From Flavivirga jejuensis (lineage in GTDB: Bacteria > Bacteroidota > Bacteroidia > Flavobacteriales > Flavobacteriaceae), in assembly GCF_030540765.1 (NCBI RefSeq), contig NZ_JAUOEL010000009.1:124001-188000 (forward strand): a stretch of DNA of 64,000 nt, read 5' to 3'. The position numbers were made by a program, and so were the translations under genes. The first letter of the stretch is position 1; each line of letters starts with the position of its first letter. The notes beneath the pieces were generated by a model. The model had not been told where the DNA came from. It saw nothing but the letters and a program-made list of their open reading frames with translations, and did no database searches. This document shows, in pieces, positions 44,268 through 53,911 of the stretch.

Positions 44268-47200
44268 CTACTCCAGTATAATCTTCTTATTTATAATACC
44301 ATGGTCTGTATCCAACTTAACAATATAAGCACCTTGACCAACACTCATTGGGGTCGAAAAGCTCTCTTCGTTTGTATTCAATTTTACTGTTTTTATATTC
44401 TGACCAAGGATAGTATATAACGAGATCTCCGAAATACGTATTCTATTCTTATTTATCACCTTAATTTCAGAAGTTTTCGAGTTATAATAAATAAACAATC
44501 CATTCGTATTTTCATCAATACTGCCAGTAGACAACTGATCTGAATTACTTTGAAAAACCAATTTAAATCTGTCATTGTATTCACCCGTATCTAAATAAAT
44601 CTCAAATGGCGTGTTATTAATTTTATAGGTTTCACCTGTAAGCTTATCTTTAATATAAAGCGGAACATCAGGATCTAAATTCTCAATAGCATCGACCTTA
44701 ATTTTTACAAGGCCAGATTCTTTAACAATCAAACCTAATTGAAACTCTTTTGTAACATCAAAATAATCTGTTCCTTGAATTACAAACTTATTTTCTGCAA
44801 AATTCCAATACATATCCTCTTCACTAACATCAGCCATAAAGGCGTCATATCCTAAATCAAAACCATCAGAAGCATTCATATCAAAACCTAAAACCAACTG
44901 TCTCTGATATCCCAAAGGAGAGCCATACGCTAATCGTATTATTGGTGTATTATTTTCTTTGCTATCACTAAAGCTTTCGTTCTTTTTATCTTTTGAAGGT
45001 TTTATAAATAAAGACGTCGAACCATATTCTTTAGCAAAAACACGCTGACTGTTATTAAATACAATATCTCCTCCATCAATAGTTGCTAAAGGATTTCCAT
45101 TTCCATCTTCAAAACTTTCGATGCTTGTACTTACAAAGAATCCTTGATTTACAGGAATGTATCGCCCTGGAATTTTCGTCCCTCTATCCTGATTATTATT
45201 AATTCTATGATCATTTGAAATGGCAACAGCACCTCCTATTATATTTCTCGTAGCATATCCAGCTACATAATCTACTAAATCATGTGTATTTACTTCGCCA
45301 AAATGATCAAAAAAATATAAAGCGCCATTAAATATAGTACCTGTGGTATTATTACCGCCAACGGTTGTACTCATATTATCTAATATAAATTTTGTTGCAT
45401 CGATAGCTGAAGGATATGGATTACCTATTAATCGATCCACATCTCCTGATGTTTTATCAATTTTTAACATTATATCTCCATTGTTTGGCACTCCTTTAAA
45501 TACGTAATTTTGTAAGGTTAAAAGTGATACCATATTAGAAGTCCCTTTCATGCTATAACCTTCTCCTGGTAGCAAGGTATGTTTTTCATCAATATATTCC
45601 CATGAATGATAATCATAATTAGGTCCATAAAATTTAAGCAACCAGTATGTACTAATTGTTATAGGGTCTGTTGGAGATGAATCTGCTGCATGGGGAGACG
45701 GCATAAAAGTTATATTTTTATATGATGAAGATGTAGTACCATCATTTAAAATATCTGATACTGTGTAACTAGAATTAGTGTTAGGAACTCCCGTTCCTCT
45801 TGTAGCTGCATTCCCTGTTATTGTACTAACCGAAGATGACCAAAAATTGTAATTATACGAATTTGCAGTACCTTGTTGGTCTCTTTCAATATAGCCTCCA
45901 CTATCGGCATCAACAATACTACCCTCTGTTTGTATTAATTGAGACTCCCCCACTAAATCTATAACACCATCTAATTCTAAATAATGTGAGATTACGAGTC
46001 CCTGTCCTGAATTTGTTTCATCTTGGGTATCATTGGGGTTTGCTATTGTTAAAGTGCCTGAATTACTTTTTAATCCTAAAAGCGAAATATTTCTGTTTCC
46101 TGAAGTAATATCATGCAATGATTCAACAATATTCCAATCTATCATCGTTACACCATCTAAGCCCAATGAGTTTGGTAACATCTGGTCTGTGCCATAACTC
46201 CAAGTAGCACTAGAGTCCCACGTTCCATTAGTTGCTGAAGTATACGGCAATGGAGCTGTTTGTTCTCCTACTATTGTTTTATCTTTGTTTAAACAATTTA
46301 AACGTAAAAAAAGTTGATTAGCTGATAAATCATTAACAGATGTGCCATATAATGAATTAAAATCATAATACGCCCTTAAACTACCCCACGGTATATTAGC
46401 TATCTCATTTTTTAAAATAGCCTGAGGTATTACTTTACCATTTGTATAATTGGTTCCGTTACTCTTAAATTGCTCCATTTCCTGGTTCATCAAATATCTT
46501 ATTTGATCTTGAGAAAGCACGATGTCCCAAATACAAACCTCATCAATTTCTCCTAAAAGCGGGTTAATAATAGTATTTTTATCAATATAAACAGCACCTA
46601 TGGCATAATGATTGGCATTTGGAGATGGGCTTACAACATTCTGTACCGATTTATCTAAAATCCCATCTACATATAACAATATGGTTCCACTATCATATAT
46701 AAATGTTATATGATGCCATTTACCATCATCAACATCCATATTCGATGTGTATTTTGGAGTTGTATCATCTACTAATACCTCAACATTTCCAGAGGTATTC
46801 AATCGTATTTGAAACTTTTCCCCTTTTGCCATAATAGTTCTATGACTTGCATTAGCAGCACAATTAATCCAAGCAGAAATTGAAAATGAGTTCCCTTCTA
46901 AATTAACACTACGTTCTCCAACTAAGTAATCACCCGAAGCTATATTTATAGCATGATTTTCTGTTAAATTAGCTGCTTTACCGAAAGTAAAATACTTTAT
47001 CCCATCAAAATCATACCATGTTTCAAAATTAGAGTTTCCATCAAACGTAAGTGGTAAAACATCAATAATGCTCCCATCTGTAAAATTAGGATCATCTGCT
47101 ACGATTAAAACATATTCTTCGGTTTCCAACTTAGTAAATAATGAGTTAAGTACAATTGATAAAATAGATATCTTCACTGTTTCCACATCCCCATCTACAT

Positions 47201-49130
47201 CTTCATTAGACTCAACTATTTTCCATTTTCTATCAATACGAGTTAAAGATGTAGTAACTCCAGAGCTTATTGTTACAATATTAGTATTAGTCCCCGAAAA
47301 GGTACCTTTATTAGTTCCCCAAACTAAAAAATCGCCATCTTTTGCAAACTCGTTATTATTTGCACTGTTAGTTTCATATATATCTCCTAAACCAATGGTT
47401 ACTTCATATCCATTGTGTAAAGATTTTGATTGTTTTTGATTTAAATCGGAATTAGAATCTCTACCAATCCCAGCTACAAAATAATTAAATCCACTATTAG
47501 CTGTAGCATCCCATATTGTTGTACCAAACGAGTTGACATAATTTTTATTGGCCTCATTGCTAGAACGGCTGCCTAAAGTAATACCATATTTTATTCCCAA
47601 ATACGATTCTATTTTTTGTCTATCATCAGCATCTAGAAGCTCAGAAAACGTAAAAATCTCGGCAATACGTCCATTTAAACTGCCTTGTCTATCAATATTT
47701 CCACCAATCCAATATGGAGACCCATCTACATTTGCAAAAGGACCAGCTATGGCCGCTCCTGTTGATAAAGTAGAAGCATTATACAAAACATCTTCACGGG
47801 ATGGAGAGGCCGCCGCATTATTTTTAAAATTTATTATTCCTGCTCCTGAAAATATACCAATACCTGCTCTAATAAAATAGCTAATGTCCTCATCACCTAT
47901 AAAACATGTCAAAGCTTCATTAGTAAATTTTGTGGTATAATCTCCAAACCCTATCCCTGTAATATCTCCTATATTTCCCGTTGAAACTCCAGAAAAAATA
48001 GTGTTTCTTAACGACGATTTCGACATAGCAGCATCAGGAGTCATAACAATAAAAATGTCCTGTGTATAAAAACCATTTGTATCGTTATACAAATACTGTT
48101 CTAAAGAAGCCCCATCGTTTTCAAATTTAATAACTGGGTTAAAATTAATATTATCTGTAGCGGTATCTAAATATGTTGGCTGTTTTGCTTGGTCAGTCTG
48201 AATAGCATCCTTATCATTGGTTCCTAAATCCTGCCATTCTGAAACTTTAGACCCTGTTTCAACGATACCTCTAGTAGATTTTAACCACAACTTAAAGTTT
48301 GCAGTAACACCTCCTGGACCAGGAATATTTTCGTTAAACATTTCGGCACCCACAGTAAACTTAAATGTTGTATTATCAGAGTTACTAATACTTATAATAG
48401 ATGTTTGTGTTCCAACCCCTCCCATTGGCGCAGTGAACGTAACTAAAATAGTTACAATATCATTGGGTTGAATTGTTGCAGGTAGCGAACCAGACGCTGC
48501 AAAATCACTATTAGAACTGGAAACCGATGTTACATCCAAAGGACAGCTCCCTATATTATTAATAGTATATGTTCTTGTAGCAGATGTTCCTTCTTCTACA
48601 ACTCCAAAAGAAGTCCCATTGGTATCTGAAGTTGTAATATCGCCATGGTTTATATCTCCATTATTACTCCCAACTATATATATTTTGGGTGCCGTATTTA
48701 CCTCTAAAGTAAAAACAAAATCTGCTTGATCACGAACACGTATAGTAACTAATGTACTGCTTGTAGTGGTACAATTAGAATTAATATTTTCCACCTCAAA
48801 ATCTAGCTGGTAACGTTGTTGATTACTATTCAAATTACAAAGTGCTGGTTTAACTCCACCATTAACATTGTTCAGTCCTCCATCAAAATCTGCTGTATTT
48901 GACACTAGTACATCACGTACTCTTAGTTCGTTACAATTTCCAGTTTCTATATTTGTTATTCTAAAATCTAAACTATTACCTGCATTAATTGTAACTATAG
49001 AACCACTAGAAATCGTAGTCCCTCCAATAACTTTCACTTCTGTGACTTGTGCAGTAGCAATCGAACTAATAAATAAAAATAAAATAAAATAAGGAACTTT
49101 AAGTAGGTTGGTAAGGGCATATTTTCTCAT
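44268..49130 (-). CDS. Very large T9SS-exported surface protein (choice-of-anchor D, LamG, sorting domain)
   Basis: A 1620-residue secreted protein. Signal peptide about 1-27; a choice-of-anchor D/HYDIN-like domain about 165-265 (NNIGSCPLDVTSVSSSNSDF); a concanavalin-like region about 270-520 (FKLWLKSTRGIVETGSKVSE..., DADDRQKIESYLGIKYGITL, a DUF8202-like feature); a LamG domain about 750-890 (FSISAWINCAANASHRTIMA, HHITFIYDSG); a beta-rich middle; and a C-terminal T9SS type A sorting domain in the last 80 residues (SLYTILGQNIKTVKLN, MSVGQGAYIVKLDTDHG, KKIILE). It is probably cell-surface or released, binding carbohydrate or neighbouring cells. One uninterrupted frame. The leader holds a direct repeat and a hairpin. 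Confidence 0.92.
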   Translation of the reverse strand: MRKYALTNLLKVPYFILFLFISSIATAQVTEVKVIGGTTISSGSIVTINAGNSLDFRITNIETGNCNELRVRDVLVSNTADFDGGLNNVNGGVKPALCNLNSNQQRYQLDFEVENINSNCTTTSSTLVTIRVRDQADFVFTLEVNTAPKIYIVGSNNGDINHGDITTSDTNGTSFGVVEEGTSATRTYTINNIGSCPLDVTSVSSSNSDFAASGSLPATIQPNDIVTILVTFTAPMGGVGTQTSIISISNSDNTTFKFTVGAEMFNENIPGPGGVTANFKLWLKSTRGIVETGSKVSEWQDLGTNDKDAIQTDQAKQPTYLDTATDNINFNPVIKFENDGASLEQYLYNDTNGFYTQDIFIVMTPDAAMSKSSLRNTIFSGVSTGNIGDITGIGFGDYTTKFTNEALTCFIGDEDISYFIRAGIGIFSGAGIINFKNNAAASPSREDVLYNASTLSTGAAIAGPFANVDGSPYWIGGNIDRQGSLNGRIAEIFTFSELLDADDRQKIESYLGIKYGITLGSRSSNEANKNYVNSFGTTIWDATANSGFNYFVAGIGRDSNSDLNQKQSKSLHNGYEVTIGLGDIYETNSANNNEFAKDGDFLVWGTNKGTFSGTNTNIVTISSGVTTSLTRIDRKWKIVESNEDVDGDVETVKISILSIVLNSLFTKLETEEYVLIVADDPNFTDGSIIDVLPLTFDGNSNFETWYDFDGIKYFTFGKAANLTENHAINIASGDYLVGERSVNLEGNSFSISAWINCAANASHRTIMAKGEKFQIRLNTSGNVEVLVDDTTPKYTSNMDVDDGKWHHITFIYDSGTILLYVDGILDKSVQNVVSPSPNANHYAIGAVYIDKNTIINPLLGEIDEVCIWDIVLSQDQIRYLMNQEMEQFKSNGTNYTNGKVIPQAILKNEIANIPWGSLRAYYDFNSLYGTSVNDLSANQLFLRLNCLNKDKTIVGEQTAPLPYTSATNGTWDSSATWSYGTDQMLPNSLGLDGVTMIDWNIVESLHDITSGNRNISLLGLKSNSGTLTIANPNDTQDETNSGQGLVISHYLELDGVIDLVGESQLIQTEGSIVDADSGGYIERDQQGTANSYNYNFWSSSVSTITGNAATRGTGVPNTNSSYTVSDILNDGTTSSSYKNITFMPSPHAADSSPTDPITISTYWLLKFYGPNYDYHSWEYIDEKHTLLPGEGYSMKGTSNMVSLLTLQNYVFKGVPNNGDIMLKIDKTSGDVDRLIGNPYPSAIDATKFILDNMSTTVGGNNTTGTIFNGALYFFDHFGEVNTHDLVDYVAGYATRNIIGGAVAISNDHRINNNQDRGTKIPGRYIPVNQGFFVSTSIESFEDGNGNPLATIDGGDIVFNNSQRVFAKEYGSTSLFIKPSKDKKNESFSDSKENNTPIIRLAYGSPLGYQRQLVLGFDMNASDGFDLGYDAFMADVSEEDMYWNFAENKFVIQGTDYFDVTKEFQLGLIVKESGLVKIKVDAIENLDPDVPLYIKDKLTGETYKINNTPFEIYLDTGEYNDRFKLVFQSNSDQLSTGSIDENTNGLFIYYNSKTSEIKVINKNRIRISEISLYTILGQNIKTVKLNTNEESFSTPMSVGQGAYIVKLDTDHGIINKKIILE

Positions 49131-49339
49131 ATAAAAACTTAATTTAGGGCTTTAAATTTTTGTCTAATGTTTCTTAATTAAAAAACACTAGACAGGTATA
49201 ATAAAAAAAAACTGATACAAATACATAGTTATAAATGAACGAATAATTAGAAATAGGGCTACTACTCATTTAAGCCATATAAATTATAATCTCATCGACT
49301 TAATAATTTTATAAGCTTAATACAAAATAACGAAATCAA

Positions 49340-49380
49340 AACCTCATAAATTGGTCAATCAACCTCACAAACTGGTCAAT
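49340..49380 (-). promoter_or_regulatory. Direct repeat of 21-base period, LytTR-like operator candidate
   Basis: AACCTCATAAATTGGTCAAT (49340-49359) and AACCTCACAAACTGGTCAAT (49361-49380) are near identical with one base between them. On the minus strand the cores read CCAGTTTGT and CCAATTTAT, 21 bases apart, the geometry of paired LytTR-binding sites. It lies about 210 bases upstream of the large surface-protein gene. Confidence 0.4.
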
Positions 49381-49415
49381 TATTGAGACAAAAACCTTTT
49401 TTAGAAGTGTTTACC

Positions 49416-49458
49416 TACAAAAAACTAAATAAATGATACGTTTATTTAGTTTTTTGTA
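49416..49458. repeat. Perfect 18-bp A/T hairpin, extended inverted repeat
   Basis: TACAAAAAACTAAATAAA (49416-49433) pairs with TTTATTTAGTTTTTTGTA (49441-49458) around a 7-base loop. An outer pair GAAGTGTT / AACACTT extends it to about 49399-49475. It could end a transcript from either side or be a small mobile repeat. Confidence 0.6.
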
Positions 49459-49711
49459 TTATAACACTTCTTTTTTTAGAATATATTTTCCACTACTTTT
49501 CATCACTAATTAGAAAGGTCAAGTTGTTTTCTGATTAACACTAAAATGTTTTGATAACTAAATATTATTTGTGAATTAGGTGAATGCTCTTAATTTAGAT
49601 ATTAAAAAAACAATGCTTTTATTTTAAAATACTCTAATTTAAGATGTATAAAAAATATTGTTAACTTTATTGTTTAAAAAATCAAACCTATAGCAGGTTT
49701 TTATAACCGAG

Positions 49712-50671
49712 ATGAAAAGAACTACTACAATTGTATTATTAACGTTATCCCATTTTGTAATCTATGGACAGGCTAATAAATTTTTTAGAAAAGCGATAAG
49801 AGCAACCGATTTAAATGAAAAAGTAAGCCTTTTTACTAAAGTTATAGAATTAGATGCTAAGAACCTGGATGCTTATTTTTATCGCGGGATTGCCAAAAAT
49901 GATTTGGGGGATTATCATGGTGCTATTGTTGACTATTCTAAGATAATTGTGTTAAAACCCGATGCTGACACTTATTATAATAGAGGAAATTCCAGATATA
50001 GTTTAAAAGATTTTGTTGGAGCTAAAAATGATTATAGCAAATCCTTCGAAATAGATTCTACCTTTGTGGATGCATTGTATAGTCTTGCTTGTGTAAAATA
50101 TGATTTAGAAGATTATAAAGATGCTATAGAAGATTTTAGCAAAGTCATAGAAGCAGTTCCTAACCAGCCAAAAACCTACACACTAAGAGCTGCGGCATAT
50201 ATAGCCATTAATGAGCACAAAAAGGCCTTAAAGGATTATTCTTTGGCCATTATAGCAGAACCAAGCTCTCATAATTTCTATAATAGAGGCGTATTTTATA
50301 TGGATATTAATTACTACCAGAAAGCTAATACAGATTTATCTACGGCATTAAGAATTAATAGAAATAATGCCTTTGCATATTTTTACAGAGGTGTATCGCA
50401 TTTATTATTAGGAAAATATAACAATGCTGTTTCTGATTTTTCTACGGCTTTAAAGTTTGACTCCGCAGATTTTGATGCACTTCTTGGTCTCACATTATCT
50501 TATTACAAAATGGGAGACCTCCCCAATGCCAAATTAAATTTACAAAAAGCAAAGGCTATATTATCTACAGAAAAAAACATAGAAACCTTCGATTTGTTTG
50601 CTAACACTTATTGGTTTCAAAATCGATATTTCTATTTTAATAACAATATGAATGCTTTATTAAAATTGTAA
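49712..50671 (+). CDS. TPR-repeat protein, exported
   Basis: A 319-residue protein with a signal peptide (about 1-21, ending VIYGQA) followed by about seven tetratricopeptide repeats of 34 residues from about 40 to 285: YFYRGIAKNDLGDYHGAIVD, TYYNRGNSRYSLKDFVGAKN, FYNRGVFYMDINYYQKANTD, AFAYFYRGVSHLLLGKYNNA. A protein-binding scaffold in the periplasm or at the surface is likely. It diverges from the surface-protein gene and might be co-regulated through the shared spacer, but that is a guess. Confidence 0.88.
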   Translation: MKRTTTIVLLTLSHFVIYGQANKFFRKAIRATDLNEKVSLFTKVIELDAKNLDAYFYRGIAKNDLGDYHGAIVDYSKIIVLKPDADTYYNRGNSRYSLKDFVGAKNDYSKSFEIDSTFVDALYSLACVKYDLEDYKDAIEDFSKVIEAVPNQPKTYTLRAAAYIAINEHKKALKDYSLAIIAEPSSHNFYNRGVFYMDINYYQKANTDLSTALRINRNNAFAYFYRGVSHLLLGKYNNAVSDFSTALKFDSADFDALLGLTLSYYKMGDLPNAKLNLQKAKAILSTEKNIETFDLFANTYWFQNRYFYFNNNMNALLKL

Positions 50672-50678
50672 TCCAGAA

Positions 50679-51308
50679 TTACCCCCTATATTTTAATGGT
50701 AAGTGTACAACTTTCTTAGTTTCAAAAAAATCTTCAGAATAAAAATCACTTAGGTTATATATAGCTGTTGTTTTATAATCTTGGAGTTCTTCGCTTAAAT
50801 CTCCTCCTTTTAAGTATAAAATACCATTTTTCAGGTCATGCTTTTGCTCTTTAGCTATTTTCCCTTTTACCCAATGCACAAAAGTTGGCATGGCAGCTAC
50901 AGCACGACTTACAATAAAATCGTAAGTCTCTTTAATTTCCTCTACACGACTGTGTGTGGTTCTTATATTAGTTAACCCTAAACCTGTAACAACCTCTTCT
51001 ACTACTTTTAATTTTTTGGCTATACTGTCAACCAAATGAAAAGAGCATTCTGGAAACAAAATAGCCAAAGGCACTCCAGGAAATCCGCCTCCTGTTCCAA
51101 CATCAAGAATTTTACTCCCTTCTTTAAACTTTAAAACCTTTGCTATAGCTAAAGAATGTAATACATGTCGTAAATAAAGTTCATCAATATCTTTACGAGA
51201 CACCACATTTATTTTCAAATTCCAATCTTGATAAAGCATTTCTAACTTTTCAAATTTTAAAATCTGATCTTCTGTTAGCTCTGGGAAATATTTTAAAACT
51301 AGCTCCAT
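50679..51308 (-). CDS. rsmG: 16S rRNA (guanine-N7)-methyltransferase RsmG
   Basis: A 209-residue cytosolic SAM enzyme that methylates N7 of G527 in 16S rRNA. Seen: INVVSRKDIDELYLRHVLHS near 34-53, the SAM loop GSKILDVGTGGGFPGVPLAI near 64-83, and VSRAVAAMPTFVHW near 133-146. Full family length. Its gene is divergent from the desaturase gene, each with a promoter box in the shared 143-base spacer, and converges on the TPR gene. Confidence 0.95.
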   Translation of the reverse strand: MELVLKYFPELTEDQILKFEKLEMLYQDWNLKINVVSRKDIDELYLRHVLHSLAIAKVLKFKEGSKILDVGTGGGFPGVPLAILFPECSFHLVDSIAKKLKVVEEVVTGLGLTNIRTTHSRVEEIKETYDFIVSRAVAAMPTFVHWVKGKIAKEQKHDLKNGILYLKGGDLSEELQDYKTTAIYNLSDFYSEDFFETKKVVHLPLKYRG

Positions 51309-51325
51309 AGGTGTTAAATTTTCAA

Positions 51326-51333
51326 CAAAAATA
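51326..51333 (-). promoter_or_regulatory. -7 box of rsmG
   Basis: The minus strand reads TATTTTTG, matching TAnnTTTG, 17 bases before the rsmG ATG. Confidence 0.4.
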
Positions 51334-51390
51334 TACTTTTTATATGCATATTTTTACAAAAAAACGTTATTACTTCAGTTGGTTTATACT

Positions 51391-51398
51391 TATCTTTG
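51391..51398 (+). promoter_or_regulatory. -7 box of the desaturase gene
   Basis: TATCTTTG matches TAnnTTTG, 53 bases before the ATG at 51452. Confidence 0.5.
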
Positions 51399-51451
51399 TG
51401 CGGTATATAACAATATAAGATGTGTTCCTTCTTATATTTTAAATTAATAGC

Positions 51452-52546
51452 ATGAGCAAACAAGCACTAACCTTTTCAAGAACTGATTCTGCTAAGTTTT
51501 TTAAAACACTTAATAAACGTGTTAACGATTACTTTAAGGACAACAATATAAAACGCACAGGAAACTGGAAATTATACATTAAAGCCATCGTAATGTTTTC
51601 ATTACTTATTGTACCAGTAGTATTGATTTTCACAGTTAACCTTCCTACTTGGGTACAAGTTATTTTTATGATGATTGTTGGCGTTGGCATGGCTGGCGTT
51701 GGCATGAATGTGATGCATGACGCAAATCACGGTTCTTTTTCAAGTAAAAAGTGGGTTAATAAATTAATGGGCAGCAGCATATATATTTTAGCTGGAAATG
51801 ATTATAACTGGAAAGTACAACACAACGTTTTGCATCACACCTATACAAACATACAAGGCCATGATGAAGACATTGATGCTGGTAGAATTATACGTTTTTC
51901 AAAGCATACAAAATGGCTTAAGATTCATAAATATCAAAAATTCTACGCGTTCTTTTTATATGGTTTATTAACTGTAAACTGGGCGATCACAACAGATTTC
52001 AAGCAAACATTCCTATACTTAAAAAGGAAGTTATCTTATGGTAAATTCCCCAACCCTGCAACGCAATGGACCAAACTAATTATTGGTAAAATTCTATATT
52101 ATGCCATTTGGGTTGCTTTACCATTAGTTCTAGGTTTTACCTGGTGGCAAGTCTTAATAGGTTTCTTTATTATGCATTATACCGCAGGAATCATTCTAAG
52201 TGTTATTTTTCAATTAGCACATGTTATGCCAAATACAGACATGCCTTTACCAGATGAAAATGGTAACATGAAAAACACTTGGGCAATACATCAATTATTT
52301 ACAACATCAAATTTTTCGCCTAAAAGTTGGATAGTAGAATTCTATACTGGTGGATTAAATCGACAAGTTGAGCACCATTTATTTGCACAAATTAGTCATA
52401 TTCATTATAACAGAATAGCTCAAATAGTTAAGGAAACTGCTAAAGAGTTTAGCTTACCGTATAATGAGTATGATACCATTTGGAAAGCTATTGGAGAACA
52501 TTACAACCAACTAAAAGTATTAGGTAAAAAACCTAGTTTAGCCTAG
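51452..52546 (+). CDS. Membrane fatty acid desaturase (acyl-lipid type)
   Basis: A 364-residue inner-membrane di-iron desaturase. Three histidine boxes are complete: HDANHG (89-94), HNVLHHTYTN (124-133) and RQVEHHLF near residue 313. About four membrane helices lie around residues 43-85 and 205-250. The Q/VEHH third box points to the front-end or acyl-lipid group that adds a double bond to membrane fatty acids. Temperature or membrane-fluidity control is the known role of the family. The aminotransferase gene follows after 38 bases. Confidence 0.92.
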   Translation: MSKQALTFSRTDSAKFFKTLNKRVNDYFKDNNIKRTGNWKLYIKAIVMFSLLIVPVVLIFTVNLPTWVQVIFMMIVGVGMAGVGMNVMHDANHGSFSSKKWVNKLMGSSIYILAGNDYNWKVQHNVLHHTYTNIQGHDEDIDAGRIIRFSKHTKWLKIHKYQKFYAFFLYGLLTVNWAITTDFKQTFLYLKRKLSYGKFPNPATQWTKLIIGKILYYAIWVALPLVLGFTWWQVLIGFFIMHYTAGIILSVIFQLAHVMPNTDMPLPDENGNMKNTWAIHQLFTTSNFSPKSWIVEFYTGGLNRQVEHHLFAQISHIHYNRIAQIVKETAKEFSLPYNEYDTIWKAIGEHYNQLKVLGKKPSLA

Positions 52547-52584
52547 CATTCACATTTTTACTACAATAACAACACATATAAAAA

Positions 52585-53766
52585 ATGAACTTATTATCAG
52601 ATAGAATTTTAAACATGGCTACGTCTGCTACTTTAGCTATGGCTGCAAAGGCAAGAGAGCTTAGAGGTGAAGGAAAAGATATTATTGGATTAAGCCTTGG
52701 TGAGCCAGACTTTAATACGCCAGATTTTATTAAAGATGCTGCTATTCAAGCTATAAACGATAATTTCAATTCGTACTCTCCTGTTGATGGATACGTAGAA
52801 TTAAAACAAGCCATTATTACTAAATTTAAGCGTGATAACAACTTAAGCTATACCCTACCTCAAATAGTTGTTTCAACTGGTGCTAAACAATCTTTAGCAA
52901 ACATAGCTGCTGTGATGCTTAACAAAGGTGACGAAGTTCTTTTACCTTGCCCTTACTGGGTTAGTTATTCTGATATTGTTAAATTGAACGACGGTGTTCC
53001 TGTAGAAGTTAAAACGTCTATTGATACCGATTTTAAAATGACACCAGAACAACTCGAAGCGGCCATCACACCGAACACTAAAATGATGTGGTTTAGCTCT
53101 CCTTGTAATCCAAGTGGCTCAGTATATAGCAAAGCTGAATTAAGAGCTCTGGCTGATGTATTAGTTAAGTACCCAAACATATATGTCGTTTCCGATGAAA
53201 TATATGAACATATAAACTATATAGGTGGTCACGCAAGTATGGCTGAGTTTGATGATATGTACGATCGCACAATTACTGTTAATGGTGTCTCTAAAGCATT
53301 TGCTATGACGGGATGGCGTATTGGTTTTATTGGAGCTTCAGAAAAAATAGCACGTGCCTGTAACAAAATGCAAGGTCAAATTACCAGTGGTGCTAATTGT
53401 ATTGCACAACAAGCTGTAATTACGGCTCTAAATGCTGCGCCTTCAAAAGTACAGTATATGGTTGATGAATTTAAAGTACGTCGCGATTTAGTCCTTGGTT
53501 TATTAAATGACATTGAAGGGTTCAATTCGAACACTCCAGAAGGTGCTTTTTATGTATTCCCTGATGTTTCTTTTTACTTTGGTAAAACATTACGAGGCAA
53601 AACAATAAACAACGCTACAGATTTTTCTTTGTATTTATTAGAAGAAGCTCTGGTTGCAACCGTAACAGGTGACGCCTTTGGTAACCCTAATTGCATTCGT
53701 ATTTCTTATGCAGCATCGCAAGAACAAATTATTGAAGCCATTAAAAGAATAAAAAAAGTTGTATAA
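52585..53766 (+). CDS. PLP-dependent aminotransferase, aspartate aminotransferase type
   Basis: A 393-residue class I/II aminotransferase of the Iγ/Ib group. Seen: SLGEPDFNTPDFIKDAAI, YSPVDGYVELKQAI, VVSTGAKQSLANI, WFSSPCNPSGSVYSKAEL, VVSDEIYEHINY, the PLP-lysine in NGVSKAFAMTGWRIGFIGA, and a C-terminal arginine in CIRISYAAS that holds the substrate carboxylate. It moves an amino group between aspartate (or a related amino acid) and a keto acid. Bacteroidota usually have this type as AspC. Exact substrate range cannot be read. Confidence 0.92.
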   Translation: MNLLSDRILNMATSATLAMAAKARELRGEGKDIIGLSLGEPDFNTPDFIKDAAIQAINDNFNSYSPVDGYVELKQAIITKFKRDNNLSYTLPQIVVSTGAKQSLANIAAVMLNKGDEVLLPCPYWVSYSDIVKLNDGVPVEVKTSIDTDFKMTPEQLEAAITPNTKMMWFSSPCNPSGSVYSKAELRALADVLVKYPNIYVVSDEIYEHINYIGGHASMAEFDDMYDRTITVNGVSKAFAMTGWRIGFIGASEKIARACNKMQGQITSGANCIAQQAVITALNAAPSKVQYMVDEFKVRRDLVLGLLNDIEGFNSNTPEGAFYVFPDVSFYFGKTLRGKTINNATDFSLYLLEEALVATVTGDAFGNPNCIRISYAASQEQIIEAIKRIKKVV

Positions 53767-53777
53767 ATTTTGTTTTT

Positions 53778-53849
53778 GGAATTAGTCTGGGTGAATTATG
53801 TTCTCAGTCAAGGCAAAATAAACTAAAGGATAAAATTTAAACAGTTTCT
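53778..53849 (+). repeat. Shortened MITE-like element copy
   Basis: Ends with the same 30 bases as 6603-6632 (AAACTAAAGGATAAAATTTA then AACAGTTTCT). The left end is degenerate (GGAATTAGTCTGGGTGAATT aligns with GAAACTGTTTGGGAAGATTA), and the interior is deleted relative to the 138-base copy. Confidence 0.6.
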
Positions 53850-53884
53850 AAGCTAAAAGCAAACAATTTTATAAATTTTGATTG

Positions 53885-53911
53885 AAAAGCCACTATTATT
53901 TAGTGGCTTTT
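53885..53911. terminator. Bidirectional terminator after the aminotransferase gene
   Basis: An 11-bp perfect stem AAAAGCCACTA / TAGTGGCTTTT with a 5-base loop and six T residues on the plus strand. It touches the stop of the convergent 88-codon gene. Confidence 0.82.

Larger units (their letters stand above)
49131..49711. other. Divergent regulatory spacer of surface protein and TPR gene
   Basis: 580 A/T-rich bases with no gene. It contains a 21-base-period direct repeat (49340-49380) and a long hairpin (49416-49458, extendable to about 49399-49475). Confidence 0.6.
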
